From: Taishania sp965247975
Lineage (GTDB): Bacteria > Bacteroidota > Bacteroidia > Flavobacteriales_D > Crocinitomicaceae
DNA: 64,000 bases
Direction: 5' to 3'
Assembly (NCBI GenBank): GCA_965247975.1
Contig: OZ252050.1
Coordinates: 1,860,001-1,924,000 of the forward strand
Both the position numbers and the translations under genes were made by a program. Below are positions 1 to 7,571 of this stretch, in pieces (position 1 is the first letter of the stretch; every line of letters starts with the position of its first letter). The notes beneath the pieces are model-generated. The model did not search any database, was not told where the DNA came from, and saw only the letters and a list, made by a program, of their open reading frames with translations.

Positions 1-51
1 GATATCAGATAGATCCTTTACGGCATTGTTTGTTAACTTAAACTTTGCCAT
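1..51 (-). CDS. parE: ParE-type toxin, N-terminal end only (cut by window edge)
   Basis: Seventeen codons are visible, reading MAKFKLTNNAVKDLSDI before the window ends. The pattern 'F.LT..A..DL..I' is the typical start of RelE/ParE-fold toxins. The ATG directly follows the TAA stop of the ParD-like antitoxin gene with no gap, so the two are probably translationally coupled in the usual antitoxin-first order. ParE toxins of this family poison DNA gyrase, but the target here cannot be judged from 17 residues. The family call rests as much on the neighbour as on the fragment. Confidence 0.7.
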   Translation of the reverse strand, partial: MAKFKLTNNAVKDLSDI

Positions 52-294
52 TTATTTTCTACTTGCTTTCAACTTTTTTAAATGCTCGTCGGCGTCGAAA
101 TCTTCAGCTAAACCACTATTAATCCCTTCGTCAATCGCATGACGCAAAGCAATAATTTTCTGTTCCTCTTCTTCAAGCAGTCTCAATCCAGCACGAACAA
201 CTTCACTTGCATTTTTGTACCGTCCTTCTCTTAAAATACGTTGAATAAATTGATCAAAATAACTACCCAAAGTAATGGATGTGTTTTTACTCAT
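52..294 (-). CDS. parD: ParD-like antitoxin (ribbon-helix-helix)
   Basis: An 80-residue protein starting MSKNTSITLG. A longer reading to 321 would start at a GTG-like codon inside the promoter, so the ATG at 294 is preferred. The N-terminal half fits the ribbon-helix-helix DNA-binding fold of ParD/CC2985 antitoxins, including 'F.....REGRYKNASEVVRAGLRLLE'-like spacing (residues about 14-40). The charged C-terminal tail (DADEHLKKLKASRK) is the usual toxin-wrapping segment. The gene is followed immediately by a ParE start. The dimer normally binds its own promoter, and a palindrome lies 21 bp upstream over the predicted -7 box. TA modules are common passengers of integron cassette arrays, which fits the surroundings. 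Confidence 0.85.
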   Translation of the reverse strand: MSKNTSITLGSYFDQFIQRILREGRYKNASEVVRAGLRLLEEEEQKIIALRHAIDEGINSGLAEDFDADEHLKKLKASRK

Positions 295-309
295 AACAAT
301 TAATTTTAG

Positions 310-340
310 CAAACATACCAAATATTGGTATTAATTCAAA
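310..340 (-). promoter_or_regulatory. parDE promoter, Bacteroidetes type
   Basis: On the minus strand the sequence reads TTTG (337-340), 19 bp, then TATGTTTG (310-317). This matches the Bacteroidetes sigma-A consensus TTTG-N19-TAnnTTTG exactly. The start codon of the antitoxin lies 15 bp downstream of the -7 box. Confidence 0.7.
315..331. promoter_or_regulatory. Probable ParD operator palindrome
   Basis: ATACCAA-ATA-TTGGTAT is a perfect inverted repeat with 7-bp arms and a 3-bp centre. It overlaps the last bases of the -7 box and lies inside the -33/-7 spacer. This is the expected position for autorepression by a ribbon-helix-helix antitoxin. Binding is inferred from position and symmetry. 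Confidence 0.65.
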
Positions 341-375
341 GTGTATTTGGGTGTTTTTTGGGGATGTAGTTAATC

Positions 376-455
376 CTACATAGCGGTTTCCAAATAGACA
401 AAGGCGTTTTACGAATCTATTACTTTTTGCGCATTTGCTTGTTTGGTGTTATGGG
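376..455 (-). repeat. attC-like site 1
   Basis: Arms CCAAATAGACAAAGGCG (390-406) and its imperfect complement GCGCATTTGCTTGTTTGG (429-445) flank a short centre. In gene direction the site starts CCATAAC three bases after the TGA of the gene ending at 458. It aligns almost base for base with the site at 7423-7522 (shared GGTGTTAT and CAAATAG boxes), except that the distal core is CTATG rather than GTTAG. Confidence 0.5.
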
Positions 456-457
456 TA

Positions 458-937
458 TCAACTTTTTGCCATTCTTTCAAGCATTATCATGATGTTGTGC
501 ATATCGAAAACGTCTTCACCTTTGGGGCCATAAAGAGTCATCATAATACCATCTTTCTTTCTTACAAGAATTTTGTCTTGCTTGAACTTTTTCAATCGAA
601 ATAGAAATAGGCTTAGTTTTGTAGGTTCCTTTGAAGAAAAAACACCCAGAGGATCGTCACCAATAGTGTGCTCATCTATATTCGAGTATCTAACGGTATC
701 AAATGATTGATCCGATCCACTTGCAATCATATTTGTTCCAAATATCGTCCATCGATTATTCTTCCCTTTGAATAAAATTACAGGTTTGCCAATTGTTTTT
801 GATCCTAGAACAATTGTAAATCTCTTTTTTTCGACGGAACATAGGTCGTCGAAAAAGATGGAGTTCTTCTTTGGAAGTCCATTTTTCTTACCTCTCCATT
901 TTAGCCTATTTTCTATGTACTCTTCAGAATGTTTCAT
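458..937 (-). CDS. Hypothetical protein, cassette-borne
   Basis: A 159-residue soluble protein beginning MKHSEEYIENRL. An upstream TTG at 943 is less likely as the start. It has no signal peptide or membrane segment. It is basic and contains a long mixed beta region. I recognise no family. It sits between two attC-like sites, site 1 beyond its stop and the 965-1160 site before its start, so it looks like a single-gene cassette. Confidence 0.6.
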   Translation of the reverse strand: MKHSEEYIENRLKWRGKKNGLPKKNSIFFDDLCSVEKKRFTIVLGSKTIGKPVILFKGKNNRWTIFGTNMIASGSDQSFDTVRYSNIDEHTIGDDPLGVFSSKEPTKLSLFLFRLKKFKQDKILVRKKDGIMMTLYGPKGEDVFDMHNIMIMLERMAKS

Positions 938-964
938 GTTCAACTAAACACAATTCTTCATTAC

Positions 965-1160
965 CCATAACTTACTTATCCCCACAACTCCCATTAACCT
1001 CTAATTCCAATTTCTCATTTTTCTTATCATTTAATCCACTGAAAACCAATCGAAAATACAACAAACAGGTGTAAGAACTTGAAATCATATTTGGCGAGTT
1101 GCGCATATTCAAATATAGGAATTTATTTTCCAAAAAGGGGAGGAGAGCTAATAGTTAAGC
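965..1160 (-). repeat. attC-like site 2, ~195-bp repeat family copy A
   Basis: In gene direction it opens with GCTTAAC (1160-1154), a perfect RYYYAAC core, and closes with GTTATGG (971-965) 28 bp before the next ATG. The interior shares long stretches with copies at 5013, 14404, 20265, 23282 and 33098, for example 'CTAATTCCAATTT', 'GAAAACCAA' and 'GAGTTGCGCATA'. It is one of six dispersed copies, each lying between a stop codon and the next start. Confidence 0.65.
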
Positions 1161-1190
1161 ATTTGAATGTTTTGTTAGTATGTGTTCGAT

Positions 1191-1877
1191 TTAAATGAAT
1201 TCAAATAATTCATTGCGTTTAGGTAATTCCCATGCCTCAGTATCATAGTTGTATTCCAATCCTTTCCATTTTATGCGAAATGAGTTGATTTTCACTTGAT
1301 TTACTCTTTTCAAAAGCGCATCCATTTCATCATCATTCAACCTTTTGCAACCGATTGAAAATCTAATCCAATCTTTTTGGTTGTAGTTAATTTCTGAAAT
1401 GAAAAGGGTAATCGTATTTTCGGAATCTGAGCCGGAAAAGTATGTGTGTTCAGGACTGTCTGACGCAATTGAAATTGCAGTAAAATCTACTTCATGAAAA
1501 ACAAATTTAGCGTTCTTCAAAACTGTTTCAAGTTCTTCGTTCTTTTCAGAAATAAAATTGAAGTTGGCTTGGGTGAATTCTGACTTGTTATAGCTAATCA
1601 GTTTGATTATGGATGCATAACTTCCTAAAACTTCATTGACACAATTCATTAAATCCGTGAAGGTTGGAGCATCTCCAAAATCGAGAAGTGCTGCGGAAAT
1701 AAAATCAGCACCTTGGGCAGAACCAAATCCTATTCCTAATTCCATTAACCCAGCGCTAAGTTGTGAATCAATTGAATCTAAATCATTAACAGTAACTGTT
1801 TCAACAAAATCAATTCTCAACGTGACATCAAAGGCCAGATCAGCATCTATAATGTTATTTTGGATTTTTTCGTTCAT
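1191..1877 (-). CDS. Hypothetical protein, duplicated cassette gene (copy 1)
   Basis: A 228-residue soluble protein starting MNEKIQNNIIDADLAFDVTL and ending RNELFEFI. It is almost identical to the 228-residue product at 5243-5929, with only scattered substitutions, and the sites downstream of both genes also match. The pair therefore looks like a duplicated gene-plus-site cassette. No signal peptide or recognised domain is visible. The acidic C-terminal half has many aromatic residues. The next gene upstream (1950-2483) is only 72 bp away and may be expressed with it. Confidence 0.65.
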   Translation of the reverse strand: MNEKIQNNIIDADLAFDVTLRIDFVETVTVNDLDSIDSQLSAGLMELGIGFGSAQGADFISAALLDFGDAPTFTDLMNCVNEVLGSYASIIKLISYNKSEFTQANFNFISEKNEELETVLKNAKFVFHEVDFTAISIASDSPEHTYFSGSDSENTITLFISEINYNQKDWIRFSIGCKRLNDDEMDALLKRVNQVKINSFRIKWKGLEYNYDTEAWELPKRNELFEFI

Positions 1878-1949
1878 TTATTTCTTTTCATGTACTTCTC
1901 TTTGTAGAAGCTGCTTGAGTGGTAAAGTGTAGGTGATGCTAAACGTAGT

Positions 1950-2483
1950 TTATTTGAATATGTTCTTTAATCTGTCCCAAAATGTGTTTTTAATCTGCGT
2001 GTTTGCAGGCATTGTTTTAGCAGTATCTTGCTGATTTTCACTTCTTTTATTCTGCTTATGAAGTTCTGCAAGAAATTGTGGTGTGTCAGCAAGTAACATT
2101 TCTCGTGAACACTTCATTTGGTCGTCCATATAGTAAATCAAGGCCTGGCTTAAATCTGTCAAAGCAATTGAAATGAGTCCGATACAGGCACCTGCTGCAA
2201 AGTCAGCACCCCAAACAAATGAAATTGCAGTGTCTTGGTTTGTTATGTCTGGTTTAATCCAATCAGCTTCATTGTCGGTTATTGCAATATCAGCAGAGTC
2301 AACGTAAGTTTCAAAGTATGTTTGAAATCCGTTAATCGTGCATTCAAGTCCGTCTTCGTCAATTTGTTTTTCAAGTTCACCTAATATGTTGAAGTCATAT
2401 CCAAGTTTTTGGATGGTGTCTTGAAGTTGTCCGTTTGTCGGCATGTCTGCTTTTCTTAAAAAAGCAATTTGTGTCAATGACAT
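1950..2483 (-). CDS. Hypothetical protein
   Basis: A 177-residue protein beginning MSLTQIAFLRKADMPTNGQL. A hydrophobic patch around residues 90-115 (GADFAAGACIGLISIALTDL) could be a buried helix or a single membrane segment. The C-terminus is polar. I do not recognise the family. It lies between an attC-like site upstream (2506-2637) and the gene at 1191-1877. Confidence 0.6.
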   Translation of the reverse strand: MSLTQIAFLRKADMPTNGQLQDTIQKLGYDFNILGELEKQIDEDGLECTINGFQTYFETYVDSADIAITDNEADWIKPDITNQDTAISFVWGADFAAGACIGLISIALTDLSQALIYYMDDQMKCSREMLLADTPQFLAELHKQNKRSENQQDTAKTMPANTQIKNTFWDRLKNIFK

Positions 2484-2505
2484 AGTGCGTTTGTTTTTAA
2501 ATTAA

Positions 2506-2637
2506 GTCTAACCTTTTCAAGGCCGACGTAGAAAGCATTTCTTATCTCCAATCTTACTTCTAGTTTCAAAACTTAAATATACGTAAAAACTGTATTAACA
2601 TGCACTTAGCTGTTTTTGCTTCAGCGCTGTGTTACCA
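2506..2637 (-). repeat. attC-like site 3, ~132-bp type copy A
   Basis: The plus-strand left end is GTCTAAC, a perfect RYYYAAC core, and the right end is GTTACCA. Near the ends CTAACC...TTCAAGGC partly pairs with GC.TCAGCGCTGTGTTA. The interior is shared with the site at 10649-10781, including 'CTTATCTCCAATCTTAC', 'TCTAGTTTCAAAACTTAAA' and 'TACGTAAAAACTG'. It sits between a stop (2661) and a start (2483). Confidence 0.6.
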
Positions 2638-2660
2638 GCTTTGCATGCTTCACACTTTCT

Positions 2661-3152
2661 TCACGGTTTTTTTAGAACATCAATTGGGTCAGGTGTTGCA
2701 GTATAATAGCCTAAAACTTCTTTTGCCTCTTTTACTGTTAAAATAGTCAGATTAGAATTAGCAATTGCTTCTTCGTCAGCCATCATTGAACGCGATAGAA
2801 TAAGTTTAAAAACTTCTTTTTTAGTACTCAAGTCTAAATTTTCTTGCTTAGAACTTAGGTACTTTTTAAATGCTGCTGCCATCTGTAACCAAATATCAAT
2901 TTCGCTATCAGGATTTTGGTCTCTTTTGAAATTTGTTATTGTCTCCTCTAAGCTTACCTGATACACTTCTTCAAATGTCGAATGTATCGTTGTTATCTTA
3001 TCAATTTGCTCTGTTGTAAGGGAGTCATGAACTACTTCATTAAGTTGGATGTCATTAGGATTCATTGTTTGAATGTTTTTTTCATCGTTTTTGTCGGAGT
3101 TACAAGACCAAAATATCAAAGTTGTCGTAAGGATTAGAAATATATTTTTCAT
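2661..3152 (-). CDS. Small lipoprotein, unknown function
   Basis: A 163-residue protein with an N-terminal lipoprotein signal (MKNIFLILTTTLIFWSC, lipobox FWSC, Cys17), so it is probably anchored in the outer or inner membrane. The mature part is acidic and mostly helical, with the segment 'LTTEQIDKITTIHSTFEEVY'. No family is recognised. It is a single gene between attC-like sites. Confidence 0.65.
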   Translation of the reverse strand: MKNIFLILTTTLIFWSCNSDKNDEKNIQTMNPNDIQLNEVVHDSLTTEQIDKITTIHSTFEEVYQVSLEETITNFKRDQNPDSEIDIWLQMAAAFKKYLSSKQENLDLSTKKEVFKLILSRSMMADEEAIANSNLTILTVKEAKEVLGYYTATPDPIDVLKKP

Positions 3153-3330
3153 GTTGTTATCTTGTCATTCGAAAAGTCAGCACTTATTGCTGGTAATGGT
3201 GTTTCTCGTCTAGGCGCTCGTCGCTACTCGATGCAGTTTATTCAAAACTACTATTTCTCCACTTAAGCACCAAAAACTTTCCTATGAAAAAAGTAGAGGT
3301 GGAACTTAAGGCGATGTTATGTGCAGAAGC
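3153..3330 (-). repeat. Degraded attC-like intergenic site
   Basis: In gene direction the spacer opens with ACATAAC (3321-3315) nine bases after the TAA of the gene ending at 3331, resembling the opening box of the other sites. A hairpin CAGCA-CTTAT-TGCTG lies at 3178-3192 near the other end. No convincing closing GTTANNN box is visible, so the site is either decayed or only half of one. Confidence 0.3.
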
Positions 3331-4032
3331 TTATTCCACGTGATATACCATCTCTTTTGTTCCATCGGAAAAGACATATATCAAAATTGTATTTGGTCTT
3401 ATGTCAATTTCTCTCCCCAAAAGGTCAACAACCTTAATGACTTTTCTATCAATTGGTTCAAGTTCATCCATTCCAACAAACCATGCATAATAGTCTCCAC
3501 ATTCTCCCCATTGTGCAGTATTTGAATAAATCAATTCATGCCAGATTGTAAAGCTTGGATTAGGATTAGAGGGATCCCAAAACCAATAATATTTTCCACC
3601 TAGTCCTTCCATTAAATCAGCGCTCCACATGGGAGGGTCAATAGAACAAGTGTCAAAGTATGTTTCTCTGTGCCATACGGTTTGTCCGCAATCTCCGATA
3701 TAAATACTGTCAATGACTGGTGCACAGCTATATGCGGGTGGTGAATAAATAGCGGTTTGAGTTACATCAATATCTAAGTACACAACTGACTGACCAGAGG
3801 AAGGACTTGGGCCATCGGCTAAATAGTTTCGATGAATAACATAGTGAATAGAGTCACCGTTTATTGTTTTAGATACAATTGTATCTATCTGATATAGTGG
3901 AAACATTGAACCATGCGTTTTGGTTTCAAGCACATCTCCTACTGAAAAATTGAAGATCTGCCCTTGTGTGGGCTGACAAAACACCATCCATGTGAGTAGG
4001 GTGCTACAAATAATAAGTAAGATTTTTTTCAT
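3331..4032 (-). CDS. Secreted protein with T9SS-like C-terminal domain
   Basis: A 233-residue protein with a Sec signal peptide (MKKILLIICSTLLTWMVFC, cleavage near residue 25). The mature part is rich in Cys, Trp and Tyr. The last about 40 residues (KVIKVVDLLGREID...YVFSDGTKEMVYHVE) have the 'DLLGRE' and 'IYVF.DG' strands of a type A T9SS sorting domain, so the protein is probably exported through the outer membrane. No enzymatic domain is recognised. Confidence 0.65.
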   Translation of the reverse strand: MKKILLIICSTLLTWMVFCQPTQGQIFNFSVGDVLETKTHGSMFPLYQIDTIVSKTINGDSIHYVIHRNYLADGPSPSSGQSVVYLDIDVTQTAIYSPPAYSCAPVIDSIYIGDCGQTVWHRETYFDTCSIDPPMWSADLMEGLGGKYYWFWDPSNPNPSFTIWHELIYSNTAQWGECGDYYAWFVGMDELEPIDRKVIKVVDLLGREIDIRPNTILIYVFSDGTKEMVYHVE

Positions 4033-4049
4033 AATAATCGGTTTTGTAA

Positions 4050-4141
4050 GTATAACGCAATTATGTTAGACTGCGTTGGTAATTATTATATATAACTTTT
4101 TGCAAATAGGCTCGCGCGATAGTGGCACTTAGTTGTTATTA
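4050..4141 (-). repeat. Compact attC-like site(s)
   Basis: Two adjoining hairpins are visible: GTATAACGCA...TGCGTTGGTA (4050-4081) and ATATAAC (4090)...GTTATTA (4135-4141) around a CTCGCGCG centre. The second overlaps the stop codon of the gene ending at 4129 and resembles the spacer at 9166-9217. Both carry YAAC/GTTR ends, but each is only 30-52 bp long. Confidence 0.4.
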
Positions 4142-4983
4142 TCAGGATTTATTCTTGCTTTTAGTTCCGTTAAATCATCTAATATATCGACATTATTAGC
4201 GTATTTGTCTTCTAGAATATTGTAATATTTGAAAGTTTCATTTTCTTCTATTAATTGTTTTTCATGAAGAAGTTGGAGAGCAGAAATAGAAGCATCATCA
4301 AAATCGGCTTTTAAAACTGTATCAATTAATTCTGATTTAAGTTGATACACCAATTGTCTATCCCAATGATTCAAAACCCAAATTATATTTTTGTGCCAAA
4401 TAGTATCGTTAGGCTCTGTTTCAAAGACTTTTTTTATTTCTGGTATTAATTTTTCTCCTATATCCACTAACAACATTACGGTCCATCCCCAAGCTGGCCA
4501 ATTTTGGTCTTGAATATTAGCTAATAGTCTTGGTAAAATGTGTCCCATTCTTGTTGCTCCAATATAATACAATGCCATTCCTGCTTCTTCATCTTTGATT
4601 GCGGTTGCTAAAGCATTTATATGTGCGTTGCTTAGAGATTTGAAAGGTAAAAGGTATTCCAATTGATCTTGAATCGCTATTTGAGCGTCCAATTTATCCA
4701 GAAGAATATTCAAGTCCTTAAATAGCTCATCATTAGTACTCCAAAACACTCTTTTTTGTTTTTTTAATATTTTCATGGAAAACCCACATAAGTAACCATC
4801 CTCAATCATAAACTCTGACAATTTCATGGTTTTTTTTTCAATTTGGGGCTTCCATCCGTCTCTTTTCTCGTTGACGAATACAATTCCTCTCAATACCATA
4901 GTCAGTCTATCACCTTCTTTAATAAGTTCTGATCTAACGTGACCAGTTGAATCCCAATAATCTATTGGTGTACTTACTTTCAT
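4129..4983 (-). CDS. DUF5071-like HEAT-type protein, hypothetical
   Basis: A 284-residue soluble protein. Residues about 145-205 (HILPRLLANIQDQNWPAWGW...GEKLIPEIKKVF...W.KNIIWVL) resemble the DUF5071 family, a short HEAT-like helical domain. The N-terminal 130 residues are mixed and unassigned. No signal peptide is present. The gene is flanked by a compact attC-like site at its 3' end and by 195-bp site copy B upstream. The family call is from memory of the motif 'NWP...GE.LIP.I'. Confidence 0.55.
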   Translation of the reverse strand: MKVSTPIDYWDSTGHVRSELIKEGDRLTMVLRGIVFVNEKRDGWKPQIEKKTMKLSEFMIEDGYLCGFSMKILKKQKRVFWSTNDELFKDLNILLDKLDAQIAIQDQLEYLLPFKSLSNAHINALATAIKDEEAGMALYYIGATRMGHILPRLLANIQDQNWPAWGWTVMLLVDIGEKLIPEIKKVFETEPNDTIWHKNIIWVLNHWDRQLVYQLKSELIDTVLKADFDDASISALQLLHEKQLIEENETFKYYNILEDKYANNVDILDDLTELKARINPDNNN

Positions 4984-5012
4984 GTTTTCTAGGAAATCTA
5001 CATTTTAATTAC

Positions 5013-5211
5013 TGATAACTTACTTCTACCCTCAACTCCCACTCACTCAAATTCCAATTTTTTATTTTTCTTATCATTTAATCCAATGAAAACCAACAAA
5101 AAATCCTACAACAAACAGTTAAAAGTACTTGAAATCATATTTAGCGAGTTGCGCATATCCAAATATAGGAATTTATTTTTCAAAAAAGGGGAGGAGGGCT
5201 AATGGTTGAGC
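5013..5211 (-). repeat. attC-like site 5, ~195-bp repeat family copy B
   Basis: In gene direction it opens GCTCAAC (5211-5205), a perfect RYYYAAC core, and closes GTTATCA (5019-5013) 30 bp before the ATG at 4983. It is the closest relative of copy A at 965-1160 and follows the same duplicated gene. Confidence 0.65.
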
Positions 5212-5242
5212 ATTTGAATTTTTTGTTTGGATGCTTTCGTTT

Positions 5243-5929
5243 TTAAATGAATTCAAATAATTCATTACGTTTAGGTAATTCCCAAGCCTCAGTTTCATAG
5301 TTATATTCCAATCCTTTCCATTTTATGCTAACTGAGTTGGATTGCACTTGATTTACTCTTTTCAAAAGCGCATCCATTTCATCATCATTCAACCTTTTGC
5401 AACTGATTGAAAATCTAATCCAATCTTTTTGGTTGTAGTTAATTTCTGAAATGAAAATGGTAATCGAATTTTCGGAATCTGAGCCTGAAAAATAGGTGTG
5501 TTCAGGACTATCCGACGCAATTGAAATTTCAGTAAAATCAACTTCATGAAAAACAAATTTAGCGTTCTTCAAAACTGTTTCAAGTTCTTCGTTCTTTTCA
5601 GAAATAAAATCGAAGTTGGCTTGGGTGAATTCTGACTTGTTATAGCTAATCAGTTTGATCATAGATGCATAAGTGCTTAAAACTTCATTGACACAATTCC
5701 TTAAATCTGTGAAGGTTGGGGCATCTCCAAAATCGAGAAGTGCTGCCGAAATAAAATCAACACCTTGAGCGGAACCAAATCCTATTCCTAATTCCATTAG
5801 CCCAGCGCTTAGCAGTGAATCAATTGAATCTAAATCATTAACAGTAACTGTTTCAACAAAATCAATTCTCAACGTGACATCATAGGCCAGATCAGAATTT
5901 GTAATGTTATTTTGGATTTTTTCGTTCAT
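5243..5929 (-). CDS. Hypothetical protein, duplicated cassette gene (copy 2)
   Basis: A 228-residue near-identical paralogue of the product at 1191-1877. The ATG at 5929 is chosen to match the paralogue's MNEKIQNN start; an upstream ATG at 5941 lies inside the preceding attC-like site. Substitutions are scattered, both copies are intact, and both are followed by the same site type. No function is recognised. Confidence 0.65.
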   Translation of the reverse strand: MNEKIQNNITNSDLAYDVTLRIDFVETVTVNDLDSIDSLLSAGLMELGIGFGSAQGVDFISAALLDFGDAPTFTDLRNCVNEVLSTYASMIKLISYNKSEFTQANFDFISEKNEELETVLKNAKFVFHEVDFTEISIASDSPEHTYFSGSDSENSITIFISEINYNQKDWIRFSISCKRLNDDEMDALLKRVNQVQSNSVSIKWKGLEYNYETEAWELPKRNELFEFI

Positions 5930-5937
5930 TTGTTGTA

Positions 5938-5976
5938 GCATAACACTCTCGCGCTAAGCGAAGATGGTTGTTATTC
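5938..5976 (-). repeat. Very compact attC-like site (39 bp)
   Basis: On the plus strand GCATAACACTCTCGC...GCGAAGATGGTTGTTATTC forms a bulged hairpin with a CTAA loop. In gene direction it opens GAATAAC, with the TAA stop of the gene ending at 5971 inside the box, and closes GTTATGC, identical to the Vibrio repeat core, nine bases before the next ATG. Confidence 0.5.
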
Positions 5977-6408
5977 TGTTACTACTTTACCATAATTTAT
6001 TCTTTCTTTCTTGTCAACAAAACAATCATAACTGTCTACTTTCCATTGTCCGTTTCTGTAAATAAATGACAAAAAACTGTAAATAGATTGTTCCTCAATA
6101 TAAATTTCCAAATTATCGCCTTCGTTGGGTTGGTACTCGAAATCAAAACACCTTTCATTGTTAAGTTGCGTGAGCACTAGTTCATTTGTCAAATATTCGC
6201 CCAATTTGTTGCTTGGTGGATAAAGCAATCCTTCCATGGCCCAATCTTGAAGCCCAACATACTTGTAAAGCGTCCACATATACATGTTGTCCGAATTTAA
6301 CAGTTGGTCCTTTTTGTGTCGTCTTGAATTTTTGTTATGAATTATTGCGTTCGCAGTTCCACCAACAAGACAGGTGCAGAGTTTAATATGTTTACCTGAT
6401 TCACACAT
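5971..6408 (-). CDS. Hypothetical cysteine-containing protein
   Basis: A 145-residue protein starting MCESGKHIKLCTC. The clustered cysteines and histidine at the N-terminus (C2, H7, C11, C13) might bind metal, which is inference. The rest is mixed alpha/beta without a recognised domain. Its ATG overlaps the TAA of the upstream YjbR gene (TAATG), so the two are translationally coupled and form one two-gene cassette. Confidence 0.6.
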   Translation of the reverse strand: MCESGKHIKLCTCLVGGTANAIIHNKNSRRHKKDQLLNSDNMYMWTLYKYVGLQDWAMEGLLYPPSNKLGEYLTNELVLTQLNNERCFDFEYQPNEGDNLEIYIEEQSIYSFLSFIYRNGQWKVDSYDCFVDKKERINYGKVVTE

Positions 6409-6752
6409 TAGTCATTGGGTCTAATATGGTCACCAAGTTTTTTGGGCGCTACTTCACAGTAAGCCGTTGTCAAAGCGTCAACAAATAATTCCTTTTTCAC
6501 TTTGGTCATTTCAATAAGTGTCCAACCTTGTTTTCCCCATTTGTTGTCCACCGGGAAAATAATTGTCTTGTCGGTAGCTGTAAAAACACTTTGGTCAATT
6601 GCTGATAACTTGATACAAGCTCTTTTCTTGACGTCGTCATAAGTAGCAAAGATTTTCTTTTTCACTCTGAACGAAGTTTTTTCAAAGTGCGATTCTTCCG
6701 TTGCTTCTGGAAATGAAAGTGCTAATTTTCTGAACGTGTCAATTGAAACCAT
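6408..6752 (-). CDS. MmcQ/YjbR family protein
   Basis: A 114-residue protein of the MmcQ/YjbR (PF04237) family with a CyaY-like double-wing fold. Diagnostic segments are 'LALSFPEATEESHFEKTSFRVKKKIFATYD' spread over residues 9-40, 'W.KQGWT.I' near 72-78, and the C-terminal 'AY..VAPKKL'. Members bind DNA or have unknown roles. The length is normal for the family. It is first gene of the pair with 5971-6408. Confidence 0.85.
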   Translation of the reverse strand: MVSIDTFRKLALSFPEATEESHFEKTSFRVKKKIFATYDDVKKRACIKLSAIDQSVFTATDKTIIFPVDNKWGKQGWTLIEMTKVKKELFVDALTTAYCEVAPKKLGDHIRPND

Positions 6753-6799
6753 TTGTTAATTATTTTTTACGGGTATCAGGCGCTGCTGATCTTTTATAA

Positions 6800-7399
6800 C
6801 TATATTTTATTCAAATCTTCAATTCTTATCCAACCCTTTACAATTGACTTACCATAAAACGTACAATACGCCCATTCTCCATCTATTCTGTCAACACATA
6901 CCAAGTCATCTTTGATAGCATATGAATTTAGCTTTTTATTAATTGTCTTATCTGAGTAAAAATGTGCTTTGTCTGAAACTATAAATCTAATTTGAATCCA
7001 GGAAATATGTTTCTCTAAAGTAAACGTTACTTTTTCATCTGCAAAATGATGCACATTCCAACATCCACCATGTTCTTCAGGTAATTTAATTTTAAACGTT
7101 GTGTCATTTTTAATTTCAATAATCCCAGTAATTTTATTATCGTTACTGTTAGGGTAATACGTATCCACATTTACTTTTGATCCCTTAATTGTCCCAATAA
7201 TATAAAATACACATGAAAATCTAGGATTTCTAGTTTCCTCATCCATTCCCGTGTAATTTTCAAAATAGCCTGTGATTTTATTTGTCATACTGTCATACGC
7301 TATTTTCATTCCTGAATCATATTCACCTGAAGTTAAGTTTTGACAAAATGAATAAAGAGTTAGGAAAGTAAAAATAAATATGGATAATAATTTGCTCAT
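6800..7399 (-). CDS. Secreted protein with SH3b-like C-terminal domain
   Basis: A 199-residue protein with a Sec signal peptide (MSKLLSIFIFTFLTLYSFC). Residues about 140-199 (SDKAHFYSDKTINKKLNSYAI...DRIDGEWAYCTF...GWIRIEDL) have the spacing of a bacterial SH3 domain, with 'W' strands and a terminal 'GWI..EDL'. The N-terminal part is a beta-rich region of unknown type. It starts 24 bp from the closing core of site 7423-7522, a typical cassette position. Confidence 0.65.
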   Translation of the reverse strand: MSKLLSIFIFTFLTLYSFCQNLTSGEYDSGMKIAYDSMTNKITGYFENYTGMDEETRNPRFSCVFYIIGTIKGSKVNVDTYYPNSNDNKITGIIEIKNDTTFKIKLPEEHGGCWNVHHFADEKVTFTLEKHISWIQIRFIVSDKAHFYSDKTINKKLNSYAIKDDLVCVDRIDGEWAYCTFYGKSIVKGWIRIEDLNKI

Positions 7400-7422
7400 T
7401 TATCGGATTGTATGTTTGTTGC

Positions 7423-7522
7423 ACCTAACGCTTTGCAAATAGGCAAAAGCGACTTCTCACCGCGAAGCAGCACCGAAGGTAAATATAACCTTTTTGGCGC
7501 TTTTGCTTATTTGGTGTTATCT
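7423..7522 (-). repeat. attC-like site 6, clear example
   Basis: The left end on plus is ACCTAAC, a perfect RYYYAAC, and the right end GTTATCT. The arms TTTGCAAATAGGCAAAAGCG (7433-7452) and GGCGCTTTTGCTTATTTGG (7496-7514) pair with small mismatches, so the 100-bp site folds into one long hairpin. In gene direction the closing core is GTTAGGT (perfect GTTRRRY), 24 bp before the next ATG. It aligns with site 1 at 376-455. Confidence 0.7.
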
Positions 7523-7571
7523 GCCGTTTTACATTTTCCACCAAGCATTTTCGTTTCAATTTTTCTCATAA

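Noticed and set aside
6775..6790. ATCAG...CTGAT hairpin between the YjbR gene and the SH3b gene considered as an attC-like site
   Set aside because: The stem is only 5 bp and there is no GTTANNN closing box, so it is too weak to list.
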